From the NCBI GenBank assembly GCA_964638055.1, contig CAZWXF010000009.1, positions 1 to 42,263 of the forward strand: a stretch of DNA of 42,263 bases. The letters run 5' to 3'. The stretch's first letter is position 1; each line of letters begins with the position of its first letter. Source of the DNA: Prado023 sp964638055 (GTDB lineage Bacteria; Actinomycetota; Actinomycetes; S36-B12; CAIYMF01). Shown in pieces: positions 22,965 through 32,057 of the stretch. Below the pieces are notes generated by a model that saw nothing but the letters and a program-made list of their open reading frames with translations, did no database searches and was not told the origin of the DNA. The position numbers and the translations under genes were made by a program.

Positions 22965-24788
22965 ATGCTCCTTCTGGCAGTCCTTGGCTTCGTGGCCGGT
23001 CTCGTGACTGGGGTCTCCCCGTGCGTGCTGCCAGTCCTCCCGGGCATCCTCGCCGCGTCGTGGCTGCCGTCGCGACCGCGGGTGTCGGGAGTCCTGGGGC
23101 CAGAACCCCAGCCCGAACAGGCCCCGCAGCCCGTCATCGCCGCAGCGGTTGGGACCGTGACGTTCCAGGCCCCGGGTGTGCGGTCCCCCACGACCCAGCC
23201 CGCAGCGAGTCCCCCGCGAGCCCAGCCGATGGCCGACAGGATCGACCGTCGCCGGCCCTATCTGATCATCGCCGGGCTGCTGACCTCCTTCACCGTGCTG
23301 ACGCTGGCCGGGGCGGCGCTGGCCTCCGCCCTCGGCGTCCCCGAAGGACGCCTCCGGGCTCTCGGCTACCTTGCGATCGGCTTCTTCGGCCTGAGCCTGC
23401 TCGTGCCCGCCCTCGGCCAGCGCACCGAGGCCGTGTTCCTGCGCATCCCCCAGCGCGGCCCCCTGCGCACGGGGTCCGGGTTCCTGTTCGGGCTCACCTT
23501 CGGGGTCGCGTTCGTCCCGTGCGCCGGTCCGGTCCTCGCGGCCATCACGGTCACTGCGGCCACCCAGGGCCTCAGCTCCGGACTGCTCGTCCTTGCCACC
23601 TCCTTCGCCGTCGGGCTGGCCATCCCGCTGCTGCTCGTCGCCCATCTGGGCGCGGCAGCGGGGCGCCGCCTCGTCCGGCGCGCCGAGTCCCTCCGCAAGG
23701 TGTGCGGGGTCGTCCTGCTGGCCACGGCCGTCGCCCTTCCCCTCGGGCTGGCCGAGGTCGCCCAGCGCGCGATCCCCAGCTATGTCGCGGCAGCCCAGCG
23801 AGTGCTCGAGGACAGCTGGGCCGGCCAGTGGGCGCTCGGGAACCTCATGGACGCCACGTCGGTCTCGTTCGACAAGTGCGAGGCTGGCACCGCCGTCCTG
23901 CGCGACTGCGGGCCAGCCCCGGAGCTCACGGGCATCACCGCCTGGCTGAACACGCCAACGGGCGAGGCACCGACGCTGGCCGGGCTGGGCGCGCAGGGCC
24001 GCGTCGTCCTCGTCGACTTCTGGACCTACTCGTGCATCAACTGCCAGCGGACTCTGCCGCACCTCATCGCCTGGGACGAGGCCTACCGGGAGGACGGGCT
24101 GACCATCATCGGGGTCCACTCGCCCGAGTTCGGATTCGAGCACGAGATCGACAATGTGCGGGAGCGTGCCGGCGGCTTCGGCATCGCCTACCCGATCGCC
24201 CTGGACAACGACTTCCGGACCTGGACCGCCTACGGCCAGCGCTACTGGCCCGCCAAGTACCTGATCGACAAGTCGGGCCGGGTCCGCTACGTCCACTACG
24301 GAGAGGGCGACTACGACAAGACCGAGGAGCTCATTCGCCAACTGCTGGCCGAGGACGCCAAGGCCCCCACAGGCCACGCGGCCCCCGTGGCCGACGCACC
24401 CGTCCTGGCCAACACGCCCGAGACCTATCTCGGCTACCAGCGCGCCGCCGGATACCGCCACGCGATCGCACCTGACCGGGCCCACAACTACTCGGGGGTC
24501 GGCACGCAGTCCGGGTGGGTGAGCCTGTCCGGGACGTGGACCGTGGGCGGTGAGCACGTCGCCGCAGGCCCGGGCGCCAGCCTGGCCCTGAGCTACTCGT
24601 CGGCCAAGGTCCACCTGGTCCTGGGAGGCGAGGGGAGGGTCACCGTGACACAGAACGGCATCGTCCACGAGGTCCATGTCACCGGCGCGCCCACCCTGTA
24701 CGAGCTCCGGTCCGGCCCGGCTGGCCGCTCGACCCTCCATCTGGACTTCGATCCGGGGCTGACGGCCTACGCCTTCACCTTCGGCTGA
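22965..24788 (+). CDS. dipZ: DipZ: CcdA-thioredoxin-like fusion
   Basis: 607 aa. The N-terminal CcdA-type membrane domain has its two redox cysteines in SPCVLP (C20) and FVPCAGP (C186); between its first two helices lies an unusual Pro/Ala-rich loop of about 60 residues. The thioredoxin-like domain outside the membrane has SCINCQ (C357/C360), VLVDFWTYS and the cis-proline region WPAKYLID. The C-terminal 150 or so residues form the beta-rich carbohydrate-binding-like domain of DipZ proteins. The protein passes reducing power from the cytoplasm to exported thiols. A TAGCAT -10-like box lies at 22933-22938. It ends in a 22-bp convergent overlap with the VanZ-like gene. Confidence 0.92.
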   Translation: MLLLAVLGFVAGLVTGVSPCVLPVLPGILAASWLPSRPRVSGVLGPEPQPEQAPQPVIAAAVGTVTFQAPGVRSPTTQPAASPPRAQPMADRIDRRRPYLIIAGLLTSFTVLTLAGAALASALGVPEGRLRALGYLAIGFFGLSLLVPALGQRTEAVFLRIPQRGPLRTGSGFLFGLTFGVAFVPCAGPVLAAITVTAATQGLSSGLLVLATSFAVGLAIPLLLVAHLGAAAGRRLVRRAESLRKVCGVVLLATAVALPLGLAEVAQRAIPSYVAAAQRVLEDSWAGQWALGNLMDATSVSFDKCEAGTAVLRDCGPAPELTGITAWLNTPTGEAPTLAGLGAQGRVVLVDFWTYSCINCQRTLPHLIAWDEAYREDGLTIIGVHSPEFGFEHEIDNVRERAGGFGIAYPIALDNDFRTWTAYGQRYWPAKYLIDKSGRVRYVHYGEGDYDKTEELIRQLLAEDAKAPTGHAAPVADAPVLANTPETYLGYQRAAGYRHAIAPDRAHNYSGVGTQSGWVSLSGTWTVGGEHVAAGPGASLALSYSSAKVHLVLGGEGRVTVTQNGIVHEVHVTGAPTLYELRSGPAGRSTLHLDFDPGLTAYAFTFG

Positions 24789-25120
24789 TCCTGAGCGTGG
24801 CCTCGGGAGACCGCTGACCCGATGAGCACTCCGATCAGGTCGGCCAGCACGTCGCCGGGGTCGCCGGAGCGCCCCTCGAGCAGCGCCCCTTGGATGACCT
24901 CGGAAGCGAAGGCGTGGCCCACCATCGCGGCTACCACCCACCGACGCGGGACGCCGGCCCGGATGAGAGCCGCCGTGGGCAGGGCGAAGACGAGCACGTG
25001 GATGAGCTTGTCCAAGGGCAGGGCCCCGGTGTCCGCGCCCGGACCCTGAGGGGCGTACAGCACGACGAGCTGGACCACCACAAGGCCGGCGGCTGCTCCG
25101 ACTCGTGCTGGTGAGGCCAC
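24767..25120 (-). CDS. small VanZ-like membrane protein
   Basis: 117 aa from GTG 25120. Hydrophobic helices (VGAAAGLVVVQLVVLYAP; KLIHVLVFALPTAALIRAG; VVAAMVGHAFASEVIQGAL; VLADLIGVLIGSAVS) carry the VanZ-like signature DKLIH...SEVIQ......GDPGDVLADLIGV. VanZ is known from teicoplanin resistance, but most homologues have no proven function. The minus-strand frame is open further upstream without membrane character. TAGGGT 7 nt before this GTG supports a leaderless start here. Its last 22 bases overlap the 3' end of dipZ on the other strand. Confidence 0.85.
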   Translation of the reverse strand: MASPARVGAAAGLVVVQLVVLYAPQGPGADTGALPLDKLIHVLVFALPTAALIRAGVPRRWVVAAMVGHAFASEVIQGALLEGRSGDPGDVLADLIGVLIGSAVSRGHAQDQPKVKA

Positions 25121-25214
25121 GTGACCAACCCTACGGCGGGTAGGTTTCTGATCGGTCAGGCGTCGGGCCGAGGTGGGGCCCAGGATCCTGAGCCCCCACG
25201 AGGCAGGAGCCGGA

Positions 25215-26594
25215 ATGTCTGGAACAGGCACCGGGCCCGAAGCAGGCGGGGTCCAGTCGGGTTCGCAGCCGCCGCGGGTGCCAGCCGCGAGCCCAGCAGC
25301 ACCGGGGATCCCGCCTGTCGACCGGTTCGCCGTGCTGGCCGGTGTCGCCACGCTCGTCGGCCTCCTGGCGGGCGCCGGCGCCTCCGGCTTCATCTGGATC
25401 GAGCACCACCTCCAGCATTGGCTCTGGCACTCGCTGCCCGAGGCGCTGGGCCACGAGCACGCCCCGTGGTGGCTCACGCTCCTGCTGCTCGTGACCGGCG
25501 CGATCCTCACCTACCTGGCCTCCCAGCTCCACGGGCACGGAGGGCATTCGCCGCTGTCCGGGTTCGCCCTGGACATCACACCCGACAAGATCGTGTCGGC
25601 GGGACTGGCGGCACTGGCCTCCCTGTCGTTCGGCGCGGTCCTGGGCCCCGAGGCGCCCCTCCTGGCGATCGGGACCGCCCTGGGCGCCCTCGCCGTCTCG
25701 CGCCGACCCAGGCCCGTCATCCAGGTGATGATGCTGGCCGGAGCGATGTCCGCCGTGGGAGCGATCTTCGGCAACCCGCTCGTCACGGCGATCCTGCTGC
25801 TCGAGATGGCGCTGATCGCCGGCCCGCCGGTGACGACTCCGCCCGTGCTCCTGTCCGCACTGGCCGCCCTGGCATCCGGCTACACGTTGCAGGTGGGCGT
25901 TGCGGACTGGTCGGGCCTGGGCGAGGTGCAGCTCGGCGTCCCCGGCCTCGACCCCTACCCGACGCTTCACCTGGCCGACGTCGCCGTCGCCATCCCGATG
26001 GCCGTCGCCGTGGCCGTCGTCGCGATGGCCGCTCGGCTGGCCGGCGCGAGGGTGGATCTGGTGCGGGAGAGGAGGCCACTGCTCACCATCGTCGGGGCAG
26101 CTGTGATCGTCGCGGCGTGTGCCTCCCTCGTGGCCGCCCTCACCGACGGCACTGTGGACCTCGTCCTGTTCTCGGGCCAGAGCGCGATCCCGGACTACCT
26201 GGCACTGACGAGCGTCGGCACGGCCGCGATCATCCTCGTCGGCAAGTTCGTGGCCTTCAGCGTCAGCCTCGGGGCCGGGTTCCGCGGCGGGGCGATCTTC
26301 CCCGCCGTGGCCATGGGGGTCCTGGTCGGCGTCATGCTCTCCCTCGTGGGGGGCGGCGCGCTGTCCTCCTCGGCCCTGGCAGCCGCCGCGATCTCGTCGG
26401 CGACCGCAGCGACCATGCGCCTGCCCTTCATCGCCACGGTCCTCGGGGTCATGCTCACCCAGCCAGCGGGCGGGGCCACGACCGTCACCGCGATCGTCGG
26501 GACGATCGTTGGCCTGCTGTCACGGTACGCGGCCGAGCAGAGGTTCCCCGGGCTCTCGCCAGCGCCACGGGAGGCCGCCCCAGCCCCTCAGTGA
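25215..26594 (+). CDS. CLC-type chloride channel/antiporter
   Basis: About 459 aa from ATG 25215, which has AGGAG upstream (an earlier ATG at 25173 is less likely). It shows the CLC architecture of about ten membrane segments. GAVLGPEAPLLAIG corresponds to the CLC GxEGP selectivity motif with its gating glutamate, and GAGFRGGAIFPAVAMG to the GxFxP motif. The first motif (GSGIP in classical CLCs) is not recognisable; the equivalent place reads GGHSPLSGF, so this is a divergent subgroup and anion selectivity is uncertain. It is divergent from the VanZ-like gene with a shared 94-bp upstream region. A short inverted repeat (GTGACG/CGTCAC) overlaps its stop and could be a weak terminator. Confidence 0.88.
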   Translation: MSGTGTGPEAGGVQSGSQPPRVPAASPAAPGIPPVDRFAVLAGVATLVGLLAGAGASGFIWIEHHLQHWLWHSLPEALGHEHAPWWLTLLLLVTGAILTYLASQLHGHGGHSPLSGFALDITPDKIVSAGLAALASLSFGAVLGPEAPLLAIGTALGALAVSRRPRPVIQVMMLAGAMSAVGAIFGNPLVTAILLLEMALIAGPPVTTPPVLLSALAALASGYTLQVGVADWSGLGEVQLGVPGLDPYPTLHLADVAVAIPMAVAVAVVAMAARLAGARVDLVRERRPLLTIVGAAVIVAACASLVAALTDGTVDLVLFSGQSAIPDYLALTSVGTAAIILVGKFVAFSVSLGAGFRGGAIFPAVAMGVLVGVMLSLVGGGALSSSALAAAAISSATAATMRLPFIATVLGVMLTQPAGGATTVTAIVGTIVGLLSRYAAEQRFPGLSPAPREAAPAPQ

Positions 26595-26791
26595 CGGTTC
26601 GCAGTGTGCGTCACCGCCCATCCTGGGGACCCAGGTCTGACGGCGCGATCCGCGGGGATGTCCCCCCTGCTGACGCGGCGATGCCTCCCGCGCCGGCCGC
26701 CGAGCCGCCTTCGTCCGCGGCTCGGGCTCACGGGTCTCACAGAGTGCGGGAAGTGCCCATGGGCCGGGGGGTTGCGTTTGCTACTCACCGG

Positions 26792-26819
26792 TAGGATGAT
26801 TGAAGTTACCGGCCAGTAA
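26792..26819 (+). promoter_or_regulatory. -10 box and TetR-like operator before the fadE5-like gene
   Basis: TAGGAT (26792-26797) is a strong -10 candidate. About 8 bases later, TTACCGGCCAGTAA (26806-26819) is a 14-bp dyad with one mismatched pair, placed at the expected transcription start, where TetR-family repressors of fatty-acid genes typically bind. The -35 region is weak. The ribosome-binding site is AAGGAG before 26874. Confidence 0.45.
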
Positions 26820-26873
26820 GGGGCTTCCCGGCGCGAGGGACAGCGGTGTCCCGAACAGGACAAGGAGTTGTGA

Positions 26874-28721
26874 ATGTCGCACTACAAGGCCAACCTCCGA
26901 GACATCGAGTTCAACCTCTTCGAGGTCTTCGGAGCGGGAGAGCGCTTGGGCACCGGCCCACTGGCCGAGCTCGACGTGGACACCGTCAAGGAGGTCCTTC
27001 GGGAGATCCGCAAGCTGGCCGAGGGCCCGCTGGCCGCGTCGTTCGTCGACGGCGACCGCAACCCGCCCACGTTCGACGCCGACACCTACTCGGTGACGAT
27101 GCCCGAGTCCTTCAAGAAGTCCTTCACGACCCTCATGGAGTCCGGCTTCTGGCGCTTCGACCTGCCGGAGCACCTCGGGGGCTCGGGCGCGCCCCCCTCG
27201 ATCCGCTGGGCCGCGGCCGAGATGCTGCTGGGCGCCAACCCCGCCCTCTACATGTACATGTCCGGCCCCGGCTTCGCCTCGATCCTCGACCACCTGGGCA
27301 ACGCGGAGCAGAAGAAGTGGGCACAGCTCATGGTCGATCGCGAGTGGGGCGCCACCATGGTCCTCACCGAGCCCGACGCGGGCTCGGACGTCGGCGCCGG
27401 GGTCACCAAGGCCTACCCGCAGGCTGACGGCTCCTGGCACATCGAGGGCGTGAAGCGCTTCATCACCTCGGCCGAGCACGACATGAGCGAGAACATCGTC
27501 CACCTCGTGCTGGCCCGCCCGGTCGGCGTGGAGGGCAAGGGCGGCCCGGGCACCAAGGGCCTGAGCCTGTTCTTCGTCCCCAAGTACCACTTCGACGCCG
27601 AGGGCAACCTGGGCGAGCGCAACGGCGCCTTCGTCACCAACGTCGAGAAGAAGATGGGCCTGAAGGTCTCCACCACCTGCGAGGTCACCTTCGGCCAGAA
27701 CGGGATCCCGGCGCAGGGCTGGCTGGTCGGCGACGTCCACGAGGGCATCGCCCAGATGTTCAAGGTCATCGAGTACGCCCGGATGATGGTCGGCACGAAG
27801 GCCATCGCCACGCTCTCCACCGGGTACCTGAACTCGCTGGAGTACGCCAAGACACGCGTCCAGGGCGCCGACCTCACCCAGATGATGGACAAGAAGGCGC
27901 CCCGCGTCACCATCACGGCCCACCCGGACGTCCGTCGCAGCCTCATGCTGCAGAAGTCCTACACCGAGGGCATGCGCGCCCTCATCCACCTGACCGCCTA
28001 CTACCAGGACCAGATCGACCTGGCCGCTCGCGGCGCCGGCACCGAGGTCGACCCCGCCATGGCGCGCAGGGTGAACGACCTGCTCCTGCCGATCGTCAAG
28101 GGCGTCGGCTCGGAGCGCTCGTACGAGCTCCTGGCGACGTCGCTGCAGACCTTCGGCGGCTCGGGCTTCCTGCAGGACTACCCGGTCGAGCAGTACATCC
28201 GCGACGCCAAGATCGACACCCTCTACGAGGGGACCACGGCGATCCAGGGCCTCGACTTCTTCTTCCGCAAGATGGTGCGCGACCAGTTCGGTGCTGTCAT
28301 GCACCTGGGTGGGCAGGTCGCCGACTTCGTCAAGGGCGATCCGGGTGGCTCGCTGACCCACGAGCGTGAGCTCCTGGGCCGGGCGCTCGAGGATGTCCAG
28401 GCCGTCATCGCCGTCCTGGGCGGCTGGGCGATGGACTCGCAGTCCAACCCGTCGGAGATCTACAAGGTGGGCCTGAACACCACACGCCTGCTCATGATGA
28501 TGGGCGACGTGACCATCGGCTACCTGCTCCTGCGTCAGGCCGAGGTTGCCGAGGCCGCGCTGGCCGCCGGGCCGTCGGGCAGGGACGTGGACTTCTACAC
28601 GGGCAAGGTCGCGGCCGCCAAGTGGTTCGCCGCCAACCGGCTGCCGCTGCTGGCCGCCGAACGTGCCGTCGTCGAGTCCACGACCAACGACGTGATGGAG
28701 CTGGCCGAGTCCGCGTTCTGA
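26874..28721 (+). CDS. long-form acyl-CoA dehydrogenase (FadE5-like)
   Basis: 615 aa, the long acyl-CoA dehydrogenase type with an extra C-terminal helical domain, like mycobacterial FadE5. Recognisable parts are the FAD/substrate loop MVLTEPDAGSDVGAG, the mid-domain beta part VSTTCEVTFGQNGIP, the DYPVEQYIRDAKID segment, and the catalytic glutamate in LYEGTTAIQGLD (E452). It introduces the alpha-beta double bond in acyl-CoAs in beta-oxidation; FadE5 homologues accept a wide range of chain lengths. It is transcribed alone, with an operator-like dyad upstream and a strong hairpin after the stop. Confidence 0.93.
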   Translation: MSHYKANLRDIEFNLFEVFGAGERLGTGPLAELDVDTVKEVLREIRKLAEGPLAASFVDGDRNPPTFDADTYSVTMPESFKKSFTTLMESGFWRFDLPEHLGGSGAPPSIRWAAAEMLLGANPALYMYMSGPGFASILDHLGNAEQKKWAQLMVDREWGATMVLTEPDAGSDVGAGVTKAYPQADGSWHIEGVKRFITSAEHDMSENIVHLVLARPVGVEGKGGPGTKGLSLFFVPKYHFDAEGNLGERNGAFVTNVEKKMGLKVSTTCEVTFGQNGIPAQGWLVGDVHEGIAQMFKVIEYARMMVGTKAIATLSTGYLNSLEYAKTRVQGADLTQMMDKKAPRVTITAHPDVRRSLMLQKSYTEGMRALIHLTAYYQDQIDLAARGAGTEVDPAMARRVNDLLLPIVKGVGSERSYELLATSLQTFGGSGFLQDYPVEQYIRDAKIDTLYEGTTAIQGLDFFFRKMVRDQFGAVMHLGGQVADFVKGDPGGSLTHERELLGRALEDVQAVIAVLGGWAMDSQSNPSEIYKVGLNTTRLLMMMGDVTIGYLLLRQAEVAEAALAAGPSGRDVDFYTGKVAAAKWFAANRLPLLAAERAVVESTTNDVMELAESAF

Positions 28722-28734
28722 TCCGATCCGCCAC

Positions 28735-28766
28735 GGGCGGGGTGGGGCCTCGGCCCTGCCCCGCCC
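28735..28766 (+). terminator. GC-rich terminator hairpin after fadE5-like gene
   Basis: GGGCGGGG (28735-28742) and CCCCGCCC (28759-28766) are perfect complements. The stem extends inward through two wobble and four normal pairs, about 14 in all, and is followed by TTCG. It starts 14 bases after the stop codon. Confidence 0.75.
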
Positions 28767-28878
28767 TTCGCGTCGTGCCCGCCCGCGCGTTGGCCGACTG
28801 CCCTTCGCGCGACCGCCGCAGCCCGTCCCCGCTTCCTGCAGCCCGCAGATCGGCGCACGCCCCCTACCCTGAGACCCT

Positions 28879-30234
28879 GTGAGCCAGCGCATGCGGATGA
28901 CCGTCATCGGAACCGGGTATCTGGGCGCCACCCACGCCGCCGCGATGGCCGAGACAGGCTTCGAAGTGATAGGGGTCGACGTCGACCGAGCGAAGGTCGC
29001 AGCCCTGACCCGCGGCCAGGTCCCCTTCTACGAGCCCGGACTCAGCGAGCTGCTGGCCAAGAACGTGGCGAACGGGCGGCTGCGCTTCACCACCGACTTC
29101 GCCGAGGCGGCCGATTTCGGCGACATCCACTTCCTCGGCGTCGGCACCCCCCAGCATCCCCGGACCAACGCCGCGGACCTCAGCCAGGTCCACTCGGCCG
29201 TGGACGCCCTCGCACCGCTGCTGCGCCGTCCTGCCACGGTCGTGGGGAAGTCCACCGTGCCGGTCGGCACAGCCGTCGCCCTGCGTGAGCGGCTGCGCGA
29301 GCAGGCTCCCGCCGGGGACGCCATCGACCTGGTCTGGAACCCGGAGTTCCTCCGTGAGGGCTACGCCGTAGCCGACACGCTCACGCCGGATCGCATCGTC
29401 GTCGGCCTGGCCGAGCAGGCCGCACCGGGTCAGGAGCCGACCGGCGACGAGCAGGTGATGCGCTCGGTGTACGCACCCATGATCGCCGCGGGGTCGCCCT
29501 TCCTCGTCATGGACTTCGCGACCGCTGAGCTGGTCAAGGTGGCCGCCAACAGCTTCCTGGCCACCAAGATCTCGTTCATCAACGCCATGGCCGAGATCTG
29601 CGAGGCCACGGGGGCGGACGTGACGAGCCTTGCCGAGGCCATCGGGTACGACGAGCGCATCGGCTCGAAGTTCCTTAGGGCAGGCGTGGGGTTCGGCGGG
29701 GGGTGCCTCCCCAAGGACATCCGCGCCTTCATGGCCCGCGCCGGCGAGCTCGGCGTGCCCGACGCCCTGAGCTTCCTGCGCGACGTGGACGCCATCAACA
29801 ACCGCCGGCGATCCTCCGCCGTCGCACTGGCCCGCGAGCTGGTGGGAGGGCGCTTCGTGGGCAAGCGCATCGCGGTGCTGGGTGCCGCGTTCAAGCCCGA
29901 TTCCGACGACGTCCGGGACTCGCCGGCCCTGGACATCGCCGCGGCCATCTACAACGCCGGGGGCGACGTCGTGGTCCACGACCCGCAGGCCCTGGCCAAC
30001 GCGAGCAGCGCCTTCCCGAACATGTCCTACGCCGAGGACCTGCGCAGCGCGCTGACCGGCGCCGACCTGACCCTGCTGCTCACCGAGTGGCGCGACTACA
30101 CCACACTCGACCCGGCCGACGTGGTCGGGCTGCCGGCCAACGCGACCATCCTCGACGGGCGCAACGCCCTGGACGTGGCCCGGTGGCGCGCCGCCGGGTG
30201 GACCTACCGGGGGCTGGGGAGGCCGAACGCCTGA
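28879..30234 (+). CDS. ugd: UDP-glucose 6-dehydrogenase
   Basis: 451 aa. The N-terminal Rossmann motif is VIGTGYLGATHAA, followed by VGTP, KSTVPVGT and WNPEFLREG. The dimer/central helix is NSFLATKISFINAMAE, the catalytic cysteine is C276 in GVGFGGGCLPKD, and the C-terminal UDP-binding domain has AFKPDSDDVRDSP. It oxidises UDP-glucose to UDP-glucuronate with two NAD+, supplying polysaccharide synthesis. TACCCT at 28865-28870 lies 8 nt before GTG 28879, pointing to a leaderless transcript from that GTG; ATG 28891 is an alternative start. It fits with the polysaccharide ABC exporter and GtrA nearby. Confidence 0.93.
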   Translation: MSQRMRMTVIGTGYLGATHAAAMAETGFEVIGVDVDRAKVAALTRGQVPFYEPGLSELLAKNVANGRLRFTTDFAEAADFGDIHFLGVGTPQHPRTNAADLSQVHSAVDALAPLLRRPATVVGKSTVPVGTAVALRERLREQAPAGDAIDLVWNPEFLREGYAVADTLTPDRIVVGLAEQAAPGQEPTGDEQVMRSVYAPMIAAGSPFLVMDFATAELVKVAANSFLATKISFINAMAEICEATGADVTSLAEAIGYDERIGSKFLRAGVGFGGGCLPKDIRAFMARAGELGVPDALSFLRDVDAINNRRRSSAVALARELVGGRFVGKRIAVLGAAFKPDSDDVRDSPALDIAAAIYNAGGDVVVHDPQALANASSAFPNMSYAEDLRSALTGADLTLLLTEWRDYTTLDPADVVGLPANATILDGRNALDVARWRAAGWTYRGLGRPNA

Positions 30235-30280
30235 CGCAGACCCCGGCCCCGGCCCGCCTCCGAGTGGATCGCTGGGGCAG

Positions 30281-30312
30281 GGGTCGGGCTGACAAGGGGG
30301 GTCGGGCTGACA
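30281..30312. repeat. 14-bp direct repeat GGGTCGGGCTGACA, 18-bp step
   Basis: Copies at 30281-30294 and 30299-30312 in the gap between ugd and the convergent purE. Probably a small tandem duplication; no function is evident. Confidence 0.6.
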
Positions 30313-30318
30313 GGGGGA

Positions 30319-30813
30319 TCAGTCCGGCAGGGAGTCGCGCAGGCGCCGCCCACGGGCCTCGGCCCCGGCGCGCAGGGCCTCGCGATGACCGTCGAGCGCC
30401 GCACGCAGCCGATCGTCGGTCGTTGCCAGGATCCTGACCGCCAGGAGCCCCGCGTTGGCGGCCTGGCCGATGCCGACTGTCGCGACCGGCACCCCGGCCG
30501 GCATCTGGACGATCGAGAGCAGTGAGTCGAGGCCGTCGAGGACCTTCAGCGGCACCGGCACGCCGATGACCGGAAGGGATGTCACCGCGGCGAGCATCCC
30601 GGGCAGGTGCGCGGCCCCGCCGGCACCGGCGACGACGACCCGCAGCCCCCGCCCCGCCGCGGCGCGGCCGTACTCGATCATCTGCTCGGGCATCCGGTGC
30701 GCAGAGACCACGTCGACCTCGTGCGGCACACCGAAGTCGACGAGGACCTGCGCGGCCGCCGACATGACCGGCCAGTCCGAGTCCGAACCCATCACGACGC
30801 CCACGAGGCTCAC
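30319..30813 (-). CDS. purE: 5-(carboxyamino)imidazole ribonucleotide mutase
   Basis: 164 aa, typical class I PurE. GVVMGSDSDW is the phosphate-binding loop, VVSAHRMPEQM carries the active-site histidine, and VVVAGAGGAAHLPGMLAAVT and SLLSIVQMPAGVPVATVGIG are the further conserved blocks. It converts N5-CAIR to CAIR in purine synthesis, acting after PurK. GTG start at 30813 overlaps the purK stop by 4 bp (GTGA). Confidence 0.95.
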   Translation of the reverse strand: MSLVGVVMGSDSDWPVMSAAAQVLVDFGVPHEVDVVSAHRMPEQMIEYGRAAAGRGLRVVVAGAGGAAHLPGMLAAVTSLPVIGVPVPLKVLDGLDSLLSIVQMPAGVPVATVGIGQAANAGLLAVRILATTDDRLRAALDGHREALRAGAEARGRRLRDSLPD

Positions 30814-31985
30814 AGGGTGACTCCCATCAGGTGATCGGCGGCCCGATGCGCCCTGCGCAGCAGGCCCGGCAGGTCCGGCCCGGACACGGTGACGTGGCCC
30901 AGCTTCCGGCCGGGCCGGACGTCCTTGCCGTACATGTGGATCCTGACCCCGGGATCGACCGCCATGACCGTCCGGTAGGCGCCGTACACGTCGGTCCGCG
31001 GGCCGCCCAGGACGTTCACCATCACCGTGTGCTCGTCGCGGGCGTCGGGGGCCCCGAGCGGGAGCCCGAGCACCGCTCGCAGATGGTTCTCGAACTGGCT
31101 GGTGCGCGCACCCTCGATGCTCCAGTGCCCGCTGTTGTGCGGTCGCATGGCCAGCTCGTTGACCAGCACTCCGTCCGGGGTCTCGAACAGCTCCACCGCC
31201 AGCATCCCGACCACGTCGAGCACCTCGGCCACCTGGATGGCGATGCGCTGCGCCGCCGCGGCACGCTCCGGCGCCAGGCCGGGACAGGGCGCGACGACCT
31301 CGGTGCAGATCCCGTCTGTCTGGAGGGTGCGGACGACGGGGTAGGCCACGACCTCGCCGGTCGTGCTGCGCGCCACCTGCGCGGCCAGCTCGCGGACGAA
31401 TGGCACGTGCTGCTCCACCAGCCACTGCACGCCCTGGGCCAGTGGATGGCCGGCGATGACATCGGAGGCCTCCTGCTCGGAGGCCACGACCCACACGCCA
31501 CGGCCGTCGTACCCGCCGCGGCTCACCTTCAGCACCACGGGCCAGTCGTGGTCCCCGGCGAACCGGGCCACATCCCCGGCGTCGACGACGACCGCCCACG
31601 CCGGGCCGGGCACACCGGCCCCGGTGATCGCCGCACGCATGTGGACCTTGTCCTGGGCGTGGGCCAGGGCCCCCGGGCCGGGTCTCACCGCCACCCCCGC
31701 AGCCACCAGGTCGGCCAGGATCTGCTGGGGGACATGCTCATGGTCGAACGTCACGACGTCGCAGTCCCGGGCCAGCTCCGCCACGGCAACCGGGTCGTCA
31801 TGGCGGCCGTACACCACGACTCCCCCACCGCGCGCGGCCGACTCGGAGGGCCCACCGGCCAGGACGCGCAGGCCCACACCCAGGGCCAGGGCAGCCTCAT
31901 GGCTCATCCGAGCGAGCTGGCCACCGCCGATCATCCCCACCACCGGGAAGCCCGGGGCAGCCGCTTGGATACCGGCCAGCGCCAC
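30810..31985 (-). CDS. purK: 5-(carboxyamino)imidazole ribonucleotide synthase
   Basis: 391 aa, ATP-grasp enzyme. GMIGGGQLARM is the N-terminal loop, FDHEHVP is characteristic of PurK, VVLKVSRGGYDGRGVWVV is the ATP-grasp core, and ELFETPDGVLVNELAMRPHN holds metal ligands, followed by SQFENHLRAVLGLPLG. It carboxylates AIR to N5-CAIR with ATP and bicarbonate. Start GTG 31985 is preceded, 6 nt upstream, by TAGTGT, so it is probably leaderless. It is divergent from the ABC permease with 72 bp between. Confidence 0.95.
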   Translation of the reverse strand: MALAGIQAAAPGFPVVGMIGGGQLARMSHEAALALGVGLRVLAGGPSESAARGGGVVVYGRHDDPVAVAELARDCDVVTFDHEHVPQQILADLVAAGVAVRPGPGALAHAQDKVHMRAAITGAGVPGPAWAVVVDAGDVARFAGDHDWPVVLKVSRGGYDGRGVWVVASEQEASDVIAGHPLAQGVQWLVEQHVPFVRELAAQVARSTTGEVVAYPVVRTLQTDGICTEVVAPCPGLAPERAAAAQRIAIQVAEVLDVVGMLAVELFETPDGVLVNELAMRPHNSGHWSIEGARTSQFENHLRAVLGLPLGAPDARDEHTVMVNVLGGPRTDVYGAYRTVMAVDPGVRIHMYGKDVRPGRKLGHVTVSGPDLPGLLRRAHRAADHLMGVTL

Positions 31986-32057
31986 GGCGGAACACTATCG
32001 GCCACCTCTCGGCACTATGTTGATCGCGTCGTGCCGCCGGGTTGAGCAGGAGCTCAG

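Noticed and set aside
22932..24941. 669-aa minus-strand frame opposite dipZ
   Set aside because: Long only because of high GC; dipZ on the plus strand has all redox motifs.
26781..28931. 716-aa minus-strand frame opposite the fadE5-like gene
   Set aside because: Antisense shadow; the acyl-CoA dehydrogenase is unambiguous.
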